53,737 bases of DNA from Sphingomonadales bacterium (GCA_011088215.1 JAALKD010000020.1:1-53737), one strand, 5' to 3'. Counted from the stretch's first letter, positions 36,028 to 44,355 are shown. Made by a program: numbers and translations. Notes: generated from the letters alone by a model not told the origin.

Positions 36028-36077
36028 CCCATAATTACACGCTCGCACGGGCAAGCAAGTTGGGGTATGAAAGTTTC

Positions 36078-36698
36078 ATGTCAAAAATTACTTCACTATT
36101 CGCAACCCGCCTTTACCGCGCCGCTCTGTCTGAGTTTGGCAAGGCGCCTGATGCAGCAGAGCTTGAAACTGCTTGCCTGTCTATTGCCGAGGACGATGAA
36201 GCCGGACAGAAATGGTGCGAGGAAAATGATTTCCCCGGCTATACCAGCTACGCCTCGCTGGATGACCTGAGGTGGCGTTTTCCGATTTTTGAGGATTTGG
36301 TCAAGGCGCTGGACAAGCATGTGGCCACTTTTGTTGAAGACCTTGAATTTGATCTGGACGGCAAGAACGTTAAGTTGGATTCCCTATGGATTAACATCTT
36401 GCCAGAAGGAGGTATTCATACCTCGCATTTGCATCCGCATAGTGTCATCAGTGGTACGACCTATGTGGCGGTGCCCAAGGGCGCGAGTGCGATCAAGTTT
36501 GAAGACCCGCGCCACGCCATGATGATGGCGGCACCTGCGCGCAAAGCCAAGGCCCGCGAAGAATTGCGTAATTTTGTCTATGTGGAGCCCGCGGCTGGTG
36601 ACGTTCTGCTTTGGGAAAGCTGGCTTCGCCACGAAGTGCCCATGAACATGGCTGAAGAAGAACGTATTAGTGTAAGTTTTAACTACGGTTGGGAATGA
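36078..36698 (+). CDS. 2-oxoglutarate/Fe(II)-type oxygenase (TIGR02466-like)
   Basis: A 206-residue protein from the ATG at 36078 (MSKITSLFATRLYRAAL). The dioxygenase double-stranded helix carries the iron site: SHLHPHSVISGTTYVAVP (first His, with Tyr) and the distal His in WLRHEVPMN. The Arg that holds 2-oxoglutarate is likely in EERISVSFNY. This matches the small bacterial group TIGR02466, whose substrate is not known. It is cytosolic by the look of the N-terminus. It lies alone, after a 220-base gap with the surE-like remnant. Confidence 0.75.
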   Translation: MSKITSLFATRLYRAALSEFGKAPDAAELETACLSIAEDDEAGQKWCEENDFPGYTSYASLDDLRWRFPIFEDLVKALDKHVATFVEDLEFDLDGKNVKLDSLWINILPEGGIHTSHLHPHSVISGTTYVAVPKGASAIKFEDPRHAMMMAAPARKAKAREELRNFVYVEPAAGDVLLWESWLRHEVPMNMAEEERISVSFNYGWE

Positions 36699-36770
36699 TG
36701 AGCAGCCTGTTCGCTTTTTGATTCGCCATAGGCTAGGGTAGGCATTCACTGTAAATGAAAGGGATGCCCG

Positions 36771-37007
36771 ATGAGCAAAGCCAGAGCACGAGAGCGCAAG
36801 AAAAAGCGATTAGCAGCAATGCATGCAGCCAAGGCCAACCCTGTGCAGGTACATGAGAAGGGCGAAGACGCTATCCCTGTCGAGGTGGCAGAGCAAAAAC
36901 ACAAGCCGGGCAAGTTTGACGCGAAATTAAATACGGGCGGCAAGGGCAGTGGTAAGAACATTCCGAACCTGGCAGTTTCCAGTCGGGGTGCGGCGCGTTC
37001 GGGGTAA
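36771..37007 (+). CDS. Small basic conserved protein of unknown function
   Basis: A 78-residue protein with a very basic N-terminus (KARARERKKKRLAAMHAAKA). After a short acidic linker comes KPGKFDAKLNTGGKGSGK, then a C-terminal SRGAARSG. Similar short proteins with a KPGxFD motif and RGAARS end are found in alphaproteobacteria. The charge suggests nucleic acid or ribosome binding, which I cannot show. AAAGGGATG just before the ATG is a fair ribosome site. It converges with the glutathione transferase gene. Confidence 0.6.
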   Translation: MSKARARERKKKRLAAMHAAKANPVQVHEKGEDAIPVEVAEQKHKPGKFDAKLNTGGKGSGKNIPNLAVSSRGAARSG

Positions 37008-37039
37008 CGGCGCGAAATAGGGCTTGCTGGGTTGAGTGA

Positions 37040-37057
37040 CCGACCTTGTCAGGTCGG
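37040..37057. other. Hairpin between convergent genes
   Basis: CCGACC (37040-37045) pairs with GGTCGG (37052-37057) over a 6-base loop, between two convergent stop codons. There is no T-run on either side, so it is at best a weak two-way terminator. Confidence 0.3.
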
Positions 37058-37068
37058 CCACATAGAAT

Positions 37069-37773
37069 TTAACAACATGCGTCTGTCGCACAGGCCTTAT
37101 CAAACCCGCTGCAGTCGGTGTCGCATCCACGGCCCAGATAGGTTTTGTCAGACAGGTAAAAATCTTTGAAGGCAGTTTCAAAGTCTGCAGCGACTGACTT
37201 TTCTGAAAGACCGGTTGTCCGTAAATGCTGCTGCCAAGCCTTTACTTTTGGGCGTGCCCCGATGAAGTCATATCCAGTGCTTTCCTCGATGATATGTGCG
37301 CGGTCTAACAAAGGAAGCCAGGCGATATCCACGCCGCTTAGTTCATTGCCGTTGAAATAGAGTGACCCCGTTAATTGTTTTTCTACCTTATCAAAAGCCT
37401 CGCCTAGTTTTGCTGTGCGCTCAGCGAGTGTTTTAGCGTCAGCGCTTCGCTGTGCACTGCATTGCACAAGGTAGTTTTTTGAAGCCAGATAGCTCCAGGC
37501 TCTGTTCAGAGCCTTTTGTTCAGGACTTAGCCCGTTTTGCAAGGGCGGATATGCCTCTTCAAGATATTCTATAATCGCGTCGCTTTCGAATAATGTTGTG
37601 CCACTTTCTGTCGTAACCACCGGAACCTGGCCATTGGGTGATATGTCCAAAAACCACTGCGGTTTGTCAGCCAGACTGATGAATTCAATTTCATAGGGGA
37701 TGTTTTTAGCCTCCATCAATGCAGTTACGCGTTGAACAAACGGGCAAATCTTAAAACTCACAACTTTTAACAT
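37069..37773 (-). CDS. Glutathione S-transferase family protein with a Cys-rich C-terminal tail
   Basis: A 234-residue protein. The thioredoxin-like N-domain has FKICPFVQRVTALME, with the catalytic Cys at residue 10 as in Omega-class and CLIC-like GSTs, and QVPVVTTESGTTLFESDAI for glutathione binding. The helical C-domain covers about residues 85-200. The last 18 residues hold five cysteines (CDTDCSGFDKACATDACC), which GSTs normally lack. This tail looks like a metal or disulfide site. AAAGGA before the ATG is a good ribosome site. It lies directly downstream of the broken sigZ gene on the same strand, so it may have been its operon partner. Confidence 0.85.
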   Translation of the reverse strand: MLKVVSFKICPFVQRVTALMEAKNIPYEIEFISLADKPQWFLDISPNGQVPVVTTESGTTLFESDAIIEYLEEAYPPLQNGLSPEQKALNRAWSYLASKNYLVQCSAQRSADAKTLAERTAKLGEAFDKVEKQLTGSLYFNGNELSGVDIAWLPLLDRAHIIEESTGYDFIGARPKVKAWQQHLRTTGLSEKSVAADFETAFKDFYLSDKTYLGRGCDTDCSGFDKACATDACC

Positions 37774-37837
37774 GGGTAATTCCTTTCATTGTGTCTGCCT
37801 GTAAGACGCAGATGGAAATGAAAAGACGAAAATAAAT

Positions 37838-38398
37838 TTAGCAGGTGGAACAATTATTCGATTTCGGGTGCGCATTTGCTATGTTGCCCCGGCCATCAAG
37901 GGTAAGGACGCAACAGTTTTCGAAGGCGGACCGCAATAATATTCGGCCTTTTTGAACGCGAGATTTAAGCGTGGAATAACTGATGTTATGTTTTGCGGCA
38001 TAGTCTTTTTGAGACTGACCCTGTATTTCGATTGCGGACAGCAGCTCGCTATACTCTTCAGGTAACGCGTTTATGAAGGGGGCGACACAATTTTCCAGCT
38101 CATGTGCTTCGTCGGCATCGCCGTTTTCCCACCAAATGTTACCCGAATCTACTGTCCCGTTTTTTTGCTTTACCCTTTAGAAATCCATGATGGTGTTGTT
38201 AGCAATTTGAAACAGCCAGGGTTTGAGCTTGTCACGGGACTTTAGGCCCGAAACGTTACGATGAACTTTGATCAAAATATCTTGCAACAAGTCTTCAATG
38301 TTGTCTGGACTATCGACGCGCGACTTTAAAAAGGCTCTAAGATTTGATTGATAGTCCTGCCAGACTTGTTCGGTTGCTGTCTGCGATACTGATTCCAT
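37838..38398 (-). pseudogene. sigZ: SigZ-like sigma factor gene with an in-frame TAA
   Basis: One frame of 187 codons with a single internal TAA at 38179-38177 (codon 74). Before it: region 2 (DNIEDLLQDILIKVHRN and LKPWLFQIANNTIMDF). After it, in the same frame: RVKQKNG, FINALPEEYSELLSAIEIQG and NISYSTLKSRVQKGRILL (region 4). It ends in the SigZ-type tail NCCVLTLDGRGNIANAHP with a final CSTC. The stop replaces the Tyr expected in IIDFYR of SigZ proteins, so a one-base change (TAT or TAC to TAA) explains it. The rest is undamaged, so the lesion is recent or a sequence error. No start with a ribosome site follows the stop. Together with the Cys-tailed GST it may have formed a thiol or metal stress unit. 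Confidence 0.85.
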
Positions 38399-38449
38399 GA
38401 AGTGATTTTGCCTTTTTTTGGCCCCACGTGCACACCTCGGGGAAAAAGT

Positions 38450-38698
38450 TTAAAACTTACGGGCCTGAACGATATAAACACCGAGTTCCGTCTCGCCGAC
38501 AGCTTTGCCCGCTTCCAACCGATTGATGCCAGCGATCAGGACAAGGCGGCCTTTGCCTTTGCGAACGCGAATAGGTTGCTGCTGCTCGCCGTTAAGCATG
38601 GCTTCCACGATTGCATCGACCTTGCTTTGGTCAAATTCCGCACGGCGAGCCGCCGGTACATAGATATCTTCGACCTTCACATCGACGATTTTCAGCAT
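38450..38698 (-). CDS. Stand-alone ParB/Srx-fold domain protein
   Basis: An 82-residue protein that is little more than a ParB N-terminal/sulfiredoxin-like fold. It reads VEDIYVPAARRAEFDQSKVDAIVEAM, then QQQPIRVRKGKGRLVLIAGINRLEAG, which matches the ParB pattern of a P-I-x-V strand and a G-x-x-R-x-x-A loop (here AGINRLEAG). It lacks the HTH and dimer domains of chromosome ParB, so it is not a partition protein. Such small forms may bind CTP/ATP or act on phosphoryl groups. The ATG at 38698 has weak upstream signals. It lies between the methyltransferase gene (40 bases upstream on the same strand) and the broken sigZ. Confidence 0.65.
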   Translation of the reverse strand: MLKIVDVKVEDIYVPAARRAEFDQSKVDAIVEAMLNGEQQQPIRVRKGKGRLVLIAGINRLEAGKAVGETELGVYIVQARKF

Positions 38699-38738
38699 GC
38701 GCTATTTCCGTTCAATTGGTTGTTCTTGTGGGTGGTGC

Positions 38739-39473
38739 TTACCATTGTGCGACCACAAGCCGGTAACCGATATCCAGACTACCCAGCTCTAGCAGATGTG
38801 CATTTTTTTCGGCCCATGCCCCTGAGTTCAGGTCGTTTTGCAGCTTGGCCAGTGGGCCTGAAACGTCATCAAGTTTTGCGAAAGTAGAGATCGCCGAGCG
38901 AACAAGTGGATTCAAATAGGCCTCCGGTCGGCGCCAATAGGCCCCGAGAAACCCGTCAGTACAGTCATGGGGAATGGGTACACTGGTGACTGTGGTTTCG
39001 CCCAGGATGCGCTCAAATTCACTGAGGACCGGCATGATAGGCTGGTCCAATTTCACGATTTCCGGAATATAGTCTGCCAGCCAAAAATAAGGCGCGGTGG
39101 GATCAAACGTAAGCACAACTATTCGCTGCTTTGCCACACGGCGCATTTCCAGCAATCCCGCTTCAAAGTCTGACCAGTGATGCACTGTTAAAACTGCCAT
39201 TGCTGCATCAAATTTATTGTCAGCAAAGGGAAGCTGTTCAACGGTTCCCTGATGGACAGGCGCAGCATCCGGTGACCGCTGGCGGATCATTTCAATGGAA
39301 GGCTCCAACGCGGTAACGGCCCTGTCGGTAGGCTCGTACGACCCGGTTCCGGCACCAACATTCAAAACCGATTTTGCATTGCCGAGCGCGGTACTGATCG
39401 CTTGTTCTATCCGCGGATCTGGCTTGCGTAAGTTCGCATATCCAACGCCTATGGTGTTGTAGAGCTGCTTCAT
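38739..39473 (-). CDS. Class I SAM-dependent methyltransferase (UbiE-like)
   Basis: A 244-residue protein from the ATG at 39473, where the family N-terminus begins (MKQLYNTIGVGYANLRKPDP); an upstream ATG at 39518 adds 15 residues. The SAM loop is VLNVGAGTGSYEP (about residues 35-47), followed by VTALEPSIEMI (acidic end of strand 2) and AMAVLTVHHWSDFEAGLLEM (motif of small-molecule methyltransferases). The substrate is not evident. It is probably co-transcribed with the small ParB-fold gene downstream. Confidence 0.78.
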   Translation of the reverse strand: MKQLYNTIGVGYANLRKPDPRIEQAISTALGNAKSVLNVGAGTGSYEPTDRAVTALEPSIEMIRQRSPDAAPVHQGTVEQLPFADNKFDAAMAVLTVHHWSDFEAGLLEMRRVAKQRIVVLTFDPTAPYFWLADYIPEIVKLDQPIMPVLSEFERILGETTVTSVPIPHDCTDGFLGAYWRRPEAYLNPLVRSAISTFAKLDDVSGPLAKLQNDLNSGAWAEKNAHLLELGSLDIGYRLVVAQW

Positions 39474-39578
39474 GTGATCAGAGTAACCGCTTACTTTAAT
39501 GCAGGCCAGTAGTTTCATCGGGGTTTTGTCCAGCGGTTATGTCCACTACCACCAACTGCGATTGCAGGCCACAGATCA

Positions 39579-40472
39579 CTAGTCGCAGGTTAACGCTCTC
39601 GGTACGTTGATCAGAGAGAGGGCTTTTTTGTCATCTTGGTCAGATTGATACAAAATGGACTGGCCGTCCGGCGACCATTTTGGATATTTCTCATTGCCAG
39701 CGTCGTGGGTCAATTGCTGGACTGAGTTGCCTTCGGCGCAGGTAATGAACAGATCGTACTCACCGTTTCTATTTGACGAGAAAACCAAATGGTCTCCGTC
39801 GGGGCTCCAGTTCGGGTAGCTATCGTCTCTTCCGCTGTTTGCAAAGGCGCGCTCCGTGCCTGATTGTATGTCGTGCATGATCATATCGTAGTTGTCGCCT
39901 TCTTCTCCACCCATGCGTCGGTGAAAGGCGATAAGTTGACCGCTTGGTGAAAACTGGGCAGCCTGCTCAGAAGCGGGATTATCGGTAATTACCGAGAGTG
40001 TTCCGTCACTTAAATCCTGTTGATATATATCAGGCCCGTTTTTGGTCTGTATGTCATATGCCACGGCGGTGCCATCTGGTCGGAAAGTAGGGTGCCACTC
40101 ATACCGCTCAGTGTCGGTTGCCTGCTCTAACGTCTTCGTCTCCAAGCTAAAAACATAGATGTCCGAACCGCCATCCTCTACGGACTCGATTAGCAATCTC
40201 CCGCCTTGTGCGTCCCCAACACCTGCGCCTTCCAACCCAACATCGACAACGGCATACTGACCATCTTCCGAATTGATTTGCACAATTTGCCACGAATCTC
40301 CGCGGTGAAGCGTTGCAAAAACAAAGGCACCGTCGTCTGACCAACCACCTGGGTACAGAGCGCCACCATCAACGGTTATCAGTATTTTTCCCAAACCAGT
40401 TTCATCGTTATGGCAGCCGCCAACCATCAGAGCCAACGAAAGAAAGTAGGGAACAAATAGGACATTTCGCAT
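39579..40472 (-). CDS. Lipoprotein with TolB-like (PD40) beta-propeller repeats
   Basis: A 297-residue protein with a lipobox (LALMVGGC, Cys at residue 20), so it should be tethered to a membrane facing the periplasm. Propeller blades are marked by FRPDGTAVAYDI, FSPSGQLIAFH, WSPDGDHLVFSSNRNG and WSPDGQSILYQSDQ. At least five blades are visible, which with the less regular N-terminal part makes a six-blade propeller likely. No enzyme domain is attached. Binding partner unknown. It lies alone between the methyltransferase gene and the NlpD-like gene, divergent from the latter. Confidence 0.82.
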   Translation of the reverse strand: MRNVLFVPYFLSLALMVGGCHNDETGLGKILITVDGGALYPGGWSDDGAFVFATLHRGDSWQIVQINSEDGQYAVVDVGLEGAGVGDAQGGRLLIESVEDGGSDIYVFSLETKTLEQATDTERYEWHPTFRPDGTAVAYDIQTKNGPDIYQQDLSDGTLSVITDNPASEQAAQFSPSGQLIAFHRRMGGEEGDNYDMIMHDIQSGTERAFANSGRDDSYPNWSPDGDHLVFSSNRNGEYDLFITCAEGNSVQQLTHDAGNEKYPKWSPDGQSILYQSDQDDKKALSLINVPRALTCD

Positions 40473-40691
40473 TTAAATTCCTCTGCTCTTAATTGAGTGG
40501 TTGGGTTATTTGCATCAAGATAGTATAACATTGCAATACGGATACGACAACATTGTGCGATTGGCGGGTTGGTCTTTAGCAGAACGCTGCGATCATTTTT
40601 TTGCAGTGCTAAAAACTATCGATGAACAGAAATTTTTTTATTTCATCGACAAAATATTGCCCTTAATGCCGTGCCTTAGTATCCTTTTGAA

Positions 40692-41807
40692 ATGATTGAT
40701 GCGGCGAACAGCATGAACACCAACAAACGGCCAGTATTTTCTCTGCAGCCAGGATTGCCTCTGTTAAAAAGCGGTTTTCTTTTGCTGCTATGTGCCGCTG
40801 TTGCCGGTTGCTCAATGGGACGCACTGCGCCAGCTGACATTAAACCCGTCTATCGAGTACTGAATTCACCGTTGCCGGTGCCCAGCCCGCGCTGGAACCC
40901 AAATCGGCGGTATATTAGTGCGTCTGCCAACACGCGAGTACGCTCAACCGGTAAGCCCAAAACTATTGTGCCGGTTGTAGCTTCCCGGCGATCGCCCGCT
41001 CAGATGCCAGTATCCGGCGCGGTGATCACGGTGGCAAGAGGTGACACTCTCTATTCGTTGGCGCGCAAAAACGGTGTGCCACTGCGCAGCATGATAGCAG
41101 CCAACGGTTTGCGTGCACCCTACGCCCTTGCCATTGGACAGAAACTGAAATTGCCGGTGGCGCTGCAGCATGTGGTGGTGCGGGGTGAAACCGGCTACGG
41201 TATTTCCCGGCGCTACGGCGTGAATATCGCCGCGCTGATGCGGGAAAACGGTGTCCGCAGACCCTACACGCTTTCGGTTGGGCAGATTTTGAAGCTTCCG
41301 GGCGGGGCCAAACCTGCAGTGCGTCAAACGGCGGCAGCCAGTCGCCCCAAGGCCGCACCCAGTGTCGCACCTAAAGGCAGGGTGGTGCCGTTGCCGGCCC
41401 CGCCAGCGCGCAGCACAAGCGGTTTTAGCTGGCCGGTGGGCGGCAAGCTGGCGTCGCGCTTCGGCCCCAAAGAGGGTGGCCTGCATAATGATGGTATCAA
41501 TATTCTGGCAAAACAGGGCACACCGGTTCGGTCGGCGGAATCAGGCGTGGTGGTTTATGCCTCCAATGCGCTGGAAGGCTACGGCAACCTGCTTCTTCTC
41601 AAGCACGCGGATGGCTGGCTGACAGCTTATGCCCATAACGAACTATTGTTGGTCAACAAGGGTGACAAAATCAATAAAGGCCAGATTATCGCGCGGGTTG
41701 GTTCTACCGGCGGAGTGAGCGACCCACAATTGCATTTTGAAATCCGTAAGGGCAGGCGGGCGCTCGATCCGCTGGATTACCTGAAAAGCCAGGTGACTGC
41801 CCGTTAA
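40692..41807 (+). CDS. NlpD-like lipoprotein with two LysM domains and an M23 peptidase domain
   Basis: A 371-residue protein (ATG at 40692; ATG at 40713 is also possible). A lipobox (AAVAGC, Cys near residue 36) tethers it. The first LysM is VARGDTLYSLARKNGV and so on (about residues 114-157). The second is VVRGETGYGISRRYGV (about 158-200). The M23 domain spans about residues 245-365: FSWPVGGKLASRFG, HNDGINILAKQGTPVRSAESG, AYAHNELLLVNKGDKI and LHFEIRKG. The first zinc His-x3-Asp is present as HNDGI. NlpD-type proteins either cut peptidoglycan or activate amidases. Its usual neighbours are surE/pcm on one side, which here lie 8.6 kb away. Confidence 0.9.
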   Translation: MIDAANSMNTNKRPVFSLQPGLPLLKSGFLLLLCAAVAGCSMGRTAPADIKPVYRVLNSPLPVPSPRWNPNRRYISASANTRVRSTGKPKTIVPVVASRRSPAQMPVSGAVITVARGDTLYSLARKNGVPLRSMIAANGLRAPYALAIGQKLKLPVALQHVVVRGETGYGISRRYGVNIAALMRENGVRRPYTLSVGQILKLPGGAKPAVRQTAAASRPKAAPSVAPKGRVVPLPAPPARSTSGFSWPVGGKLASRFGPKEGGLHNDGINILAKQGTPVRSAESGVVVYASNALEGYGNLLLLKHADGWLTAYAHNELLLVNKGDKINKGQIIARVGSTGGVSDPQLHFEIRKGRRALDPLDYLKSQVTAR

Positions 41808-41968
41808 TTTTGGGCCGTAGGTTAACCTGATTCGCTCTGTGGTCTTCTTGGATACGCTGCATTCCATTTCCCAAGCCATCCTTTCGCACTTTGATTAGGG
41901 TCAAGGAATGTTGGTCCTATGGGGGCTATCCTGCGGCCACAACTAATGGTTTTCTGGATTTGGTAATT

Positions 41969-42841
41969 ATGCCGCAGACAAGAGTTCAGGCGATAAAACG
42001 TATTGTACCAATCATGACCGGTTGGGGTGAGTGTCACCGCGAGCACCGCTCAGGCAGTCGGTTGCCGAAAATGTGGTGGGCGCTGACCTCAAAGAGCTGG
42101 GTCCGCATCCCGCTGCTGGCCTTCGCGATTGAGCATAAAGACGGTCTTATATTGTTTGATGCTGGTATGGATCCAGCCATAGAGGCTGACCCTAATTACG
42201 TCTCCAGCCCGATCGGGCGCATGTTTCTGAAAAGATTGTTCAGGTTTCATATTACCCCAGGCGACGCGCTGGGCAAGCAGCTTGCGGCACACGGGTTTGA
42301 TCCGGCTGATGTGCGAAAGGTTGTTGTCTCGCATTTGCACTGGGACCATATCGGCGGCATCGCAGATGTGCCGCAGGCGGACCTTCTTGTAAGCCGACCT
42401 GAATGGCAACAGCTGTCAGCCAAGAACCCTGAACGCAATTGGATATTGAAGGACCATATTGAGGTGCCAGGCGCGAAATGGCAGCCGATTGATTTCGTTC
42501 CGAACAATGATGCCATTTTGGCGTCGTTCAGCGAGGCATACGACGTAATGGGAGACGGCTCATTGATGGTGTTACCCACACCGGGGCACACGCCGGGCTC
42601 GCTGTCCATGCTGGCGCGGTCCGAGGGACTGCCGCCGCTGTTGTTCGTTGGTGATCTGACCTTTGGGGTCGACTTGTTGATGAAAGACCAGGTCTCCGGA
42701 ACCGGTGACCCGGTTATGCTTCGTTCCAGTTTCGCCAAGGTTCGGGCGCTGAAAAAACAGTTGCCCGACCTGATTATTTTACCGTCGCATGATGACAGAT
42801 CGCTGGATGCGATGACGACGCTTTACCGTCGCACCGATTAG
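41969..42841 (+). CDS. Metallo-beta-lactamase-fold hydrolase of the AHL-lactonase-like group
   Basis: A 290-residue protein from the ATG at 41969 (the open frame begins with a TTG at 41891). The zinc motif is VVSHLHWDHIGGIAD (HxHxDH). The third His is in PTPGHTPGSLSML, the bridging Asp in FVGDLTFGVD, and the last His in ILPSHDDRSLD. This pattern of two zinc ions is shared with AiiA/AttM-type N-acyl-homoserine lactonases and related esterases. No signal peptide, and no quorum-sensing genes nearby, so lactone breakdown is only a possible role. It follows the NlpD-like gene by 160 bases with a weak ribosome site. Confidence 0.75.
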   Translation: MPQTRVQAIKRIVPIMTGWGECHREHRSGSRLPKMWWALTSKSWVRIPLLAFAIEHKDGLILFDAGMDPAIEADPNYVSSPIGRMFLKRLFRFHITPGDALGKQLAAHGFDPADVRKVVVSHLHWDHIGGIADVPQADLLVSRPEWQQLSAKNPERNWILKDHIEVPGAKWQPIDFVPNNDAILASFSEAYDVMGDGSLMVLPTPGHTPGSLSMLARSEGLPPLLFVGDLTFGVDLLMKDQVSGTGDPVMLRSSFAKVRALKKQLPDLIILPSHDDRSLDAMTTLYRRTD

Positions 42842-42872
42842 ACCGCCGCAAGGGTCATAAAGGTGAGGTTAG

Positions 42873-43753
42873 TTACCCTAGCGCCCTTTCAAACAGGGCT
42901 GATACCCGTGACCATGCCTTTTCAGCCTGCTCTTTGTTGTACACGCGGCTATCAGGCGGGCACCAACCATGCAATGTGCCACCGTACACTTCTATTTCGG
43001 CTGGCACACCGGCGTCTTTGTAGGCTGCTATTAATGCGTCTTTGGTGTCGGGAGAGCGTTCGTGGTCTTTTCAGCAATGGCATGCAGTACGTGCGCCGGT
43101 GAGCGCGGGGTCAAGAGATGCGGGCTGTCGTCAGTGTCGCGCACAAGGCCGCCGCCATGGAAAGATGCCGCTGCGCCGACGCGCTCTGGTACTGCACCAG
43201 CAGTGCGCATAATCAGCGGCCCGCCCATGCAGTAGCCCATTGTGCCAACCTTGCGCGACGTGTCAGTGCTGTCTTGTGCGTCGAGGAAAGCGATATAGTG
43301 CCGGGCATCCGACATGCTGGCGTCCTGCGTTAGCTTGCGTGCCATGCCGATGAGCAGCTTGCGGGTATCCGGGTCGCGGAAGCTGGAGCCTTCAGGCACA
43401 ACAGGGGCCTTTGCGTCACGGTAAAATGGGTTGGCAACCAGTACTGAATAGCCTTGCATGGCGAGGCGCTTGCCCATGGCTCTGAAAGCTTGCCGTAAGC
43501 CTCTGATGTCGGGCCAGATTAGAACAGCGGGATGTTTGCCTGTTTTTGGGCGAACAAAATAACTGTCAGAAACACCATCTTCCATTGTGACGATGACATC
43601 TGTCTCTTCCACGTCTTCGCCTGCCAGTGCACTGGCAGGATACATCAGCGTCATGATTGCAGCCGCGCTTAGCTTACTGAAATCGCGCCGGTTAACCGCG
43701 CCGCCGCCAAGGGCAAAGCTGTTGTTGTCAAATTCCGTCTGTTCGTCACACAT
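42873..43753 (-). pseudogene. Tat-exported dienelactone hydrolase family protein, split by a frameshift
   Basis: The first frame starts at 43753 (GGGAGG ribosome site) and has a twin-arginine signal (VNRRDFSKLSAAAIM, about residues 20-34). The alpha/beta-hydrolase core has VLIWPDIRGLR and the nucleophile elbow GTMGYCMGGPL, with Cys as nucleophile. It fails at 43031 after HAIAEK. In another frame the expected C-terminus continues (DHERSPDTKDALIAAYKDAG, VYGGTLHGWCPPDS with the catalytic His) to a TAA at 42873. One extra A in the A-run at 43068-43071 (minus strand) restores about 293 residues. As it stands, the product lacks its catalytic His. Pseudogene or sequence error. Confidence 0.85.
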
Positions 43754-43881
43754 GGTAACCCTCCCAAAAAATGCAGCTTAGCGACTAATGCGTCTGCTGA
43801 GAATTCACATGGATGTTATGTGGCTGTGGAATCAATTAAAACGCATTTTCGGAATACGCGCTACTCGGCAGAAGCGGACAG

Positions 43882-44355
43882 TCACTCAATAAGGGATGAA
43901 AGGGCGATTTGATTACCTTCACTATCCTTGAACTCGGCTACCCAAAAACTTCCAACTGAAGTTTTTTTGTAAGCAACCTGACCGCCCATTGCGATTGCTT
44001 GGTTTAGGGTTTCATCGATGCTCTCAACAAAAAAGTAGATGCGAGGACCCGATACTGAGGGCACGTAACTATTCCCTTTTGCAAGAGCCCCGGAAATCCC
44101 ACCACCATTCTCATCAAACGGAAACAGCGCCATATCATTGCCATCAACCATGGTTTTCTCAAGCGAGATAGAGAATACAGCTTCATAGAACTCAATCGCT
44201 CTATCCATATCTGATACTGGGATTTCAAAATATGAAACTGGATTTGTATTTACTTCTTCCAATCCCTCTTCTTGTTTAGAAATGCCCGAAGTGCATGCGG
44301 CCAGCACTAGCATACTTAAAACTATGGCGCCAAACGTAGCTAAGGCTCTATGCAT
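43882..44355 (-). CDS. VOC (glyoxalase-like) family lipoprotein
   Basis: A 157-residue protein from the ATG at 44355; longer starts exist, but this one gives a proper lipoprotein signal (MHRALATFGAIVLSMLVLAAC, lipobox LAAC). The VOC domain follows: SYFEIPVSDMDRAIEFYEAVF, then FPFDENGGGISGALAKG, and VAEFKDSEGNQIALSS at the end. VOC proteins bind metals and act on small molecules, or only bind drugs. A membrane-anchored form is less usual. Conserved metal ligands are not clear: the first ligand position has E (FEIPV) and the last E (AEFKD). Function unknown. Confidence 0.75.
   Translation of the reverse strand: MHRALATFGAIVLSMLVLAACTSGISKQEEGLEEVNTNPVSYFEIPVSDMDRAIEFYEAVFSISLEKTMVDGNDMALFPFDENGGGISGALAKGNSYVPSVSGPRIYFFVESIDETLNQAIAMGGQVAYKKTSVGSFWVAEFKDSEGNQIALSSLIE

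Noticed and set aside
38177..38179. Read-through or recoding of the internal stop in sigZ
   Set aside because: The codon is TAA, not TGA or TAG, and there is no stem-loop known to recode TAA. A mutation or base error is simpler.
40501..40695. A 64-codon plus-strand frame in the gap before the NlpD-like gene
   Set aside because: TTG start without a ribosome site, no recognisable family, and it runs into the next gene's start. The 40473-40691 gap otherwise shows nothing.
43066..43072. Programmed -1 frameshift in the dienelactone hydrolase gene
   Set aside because: The A-run is too short for a slippery X-XXY-YYZ heptamer and no pseudoknot is apparent; the family is never known to need one.
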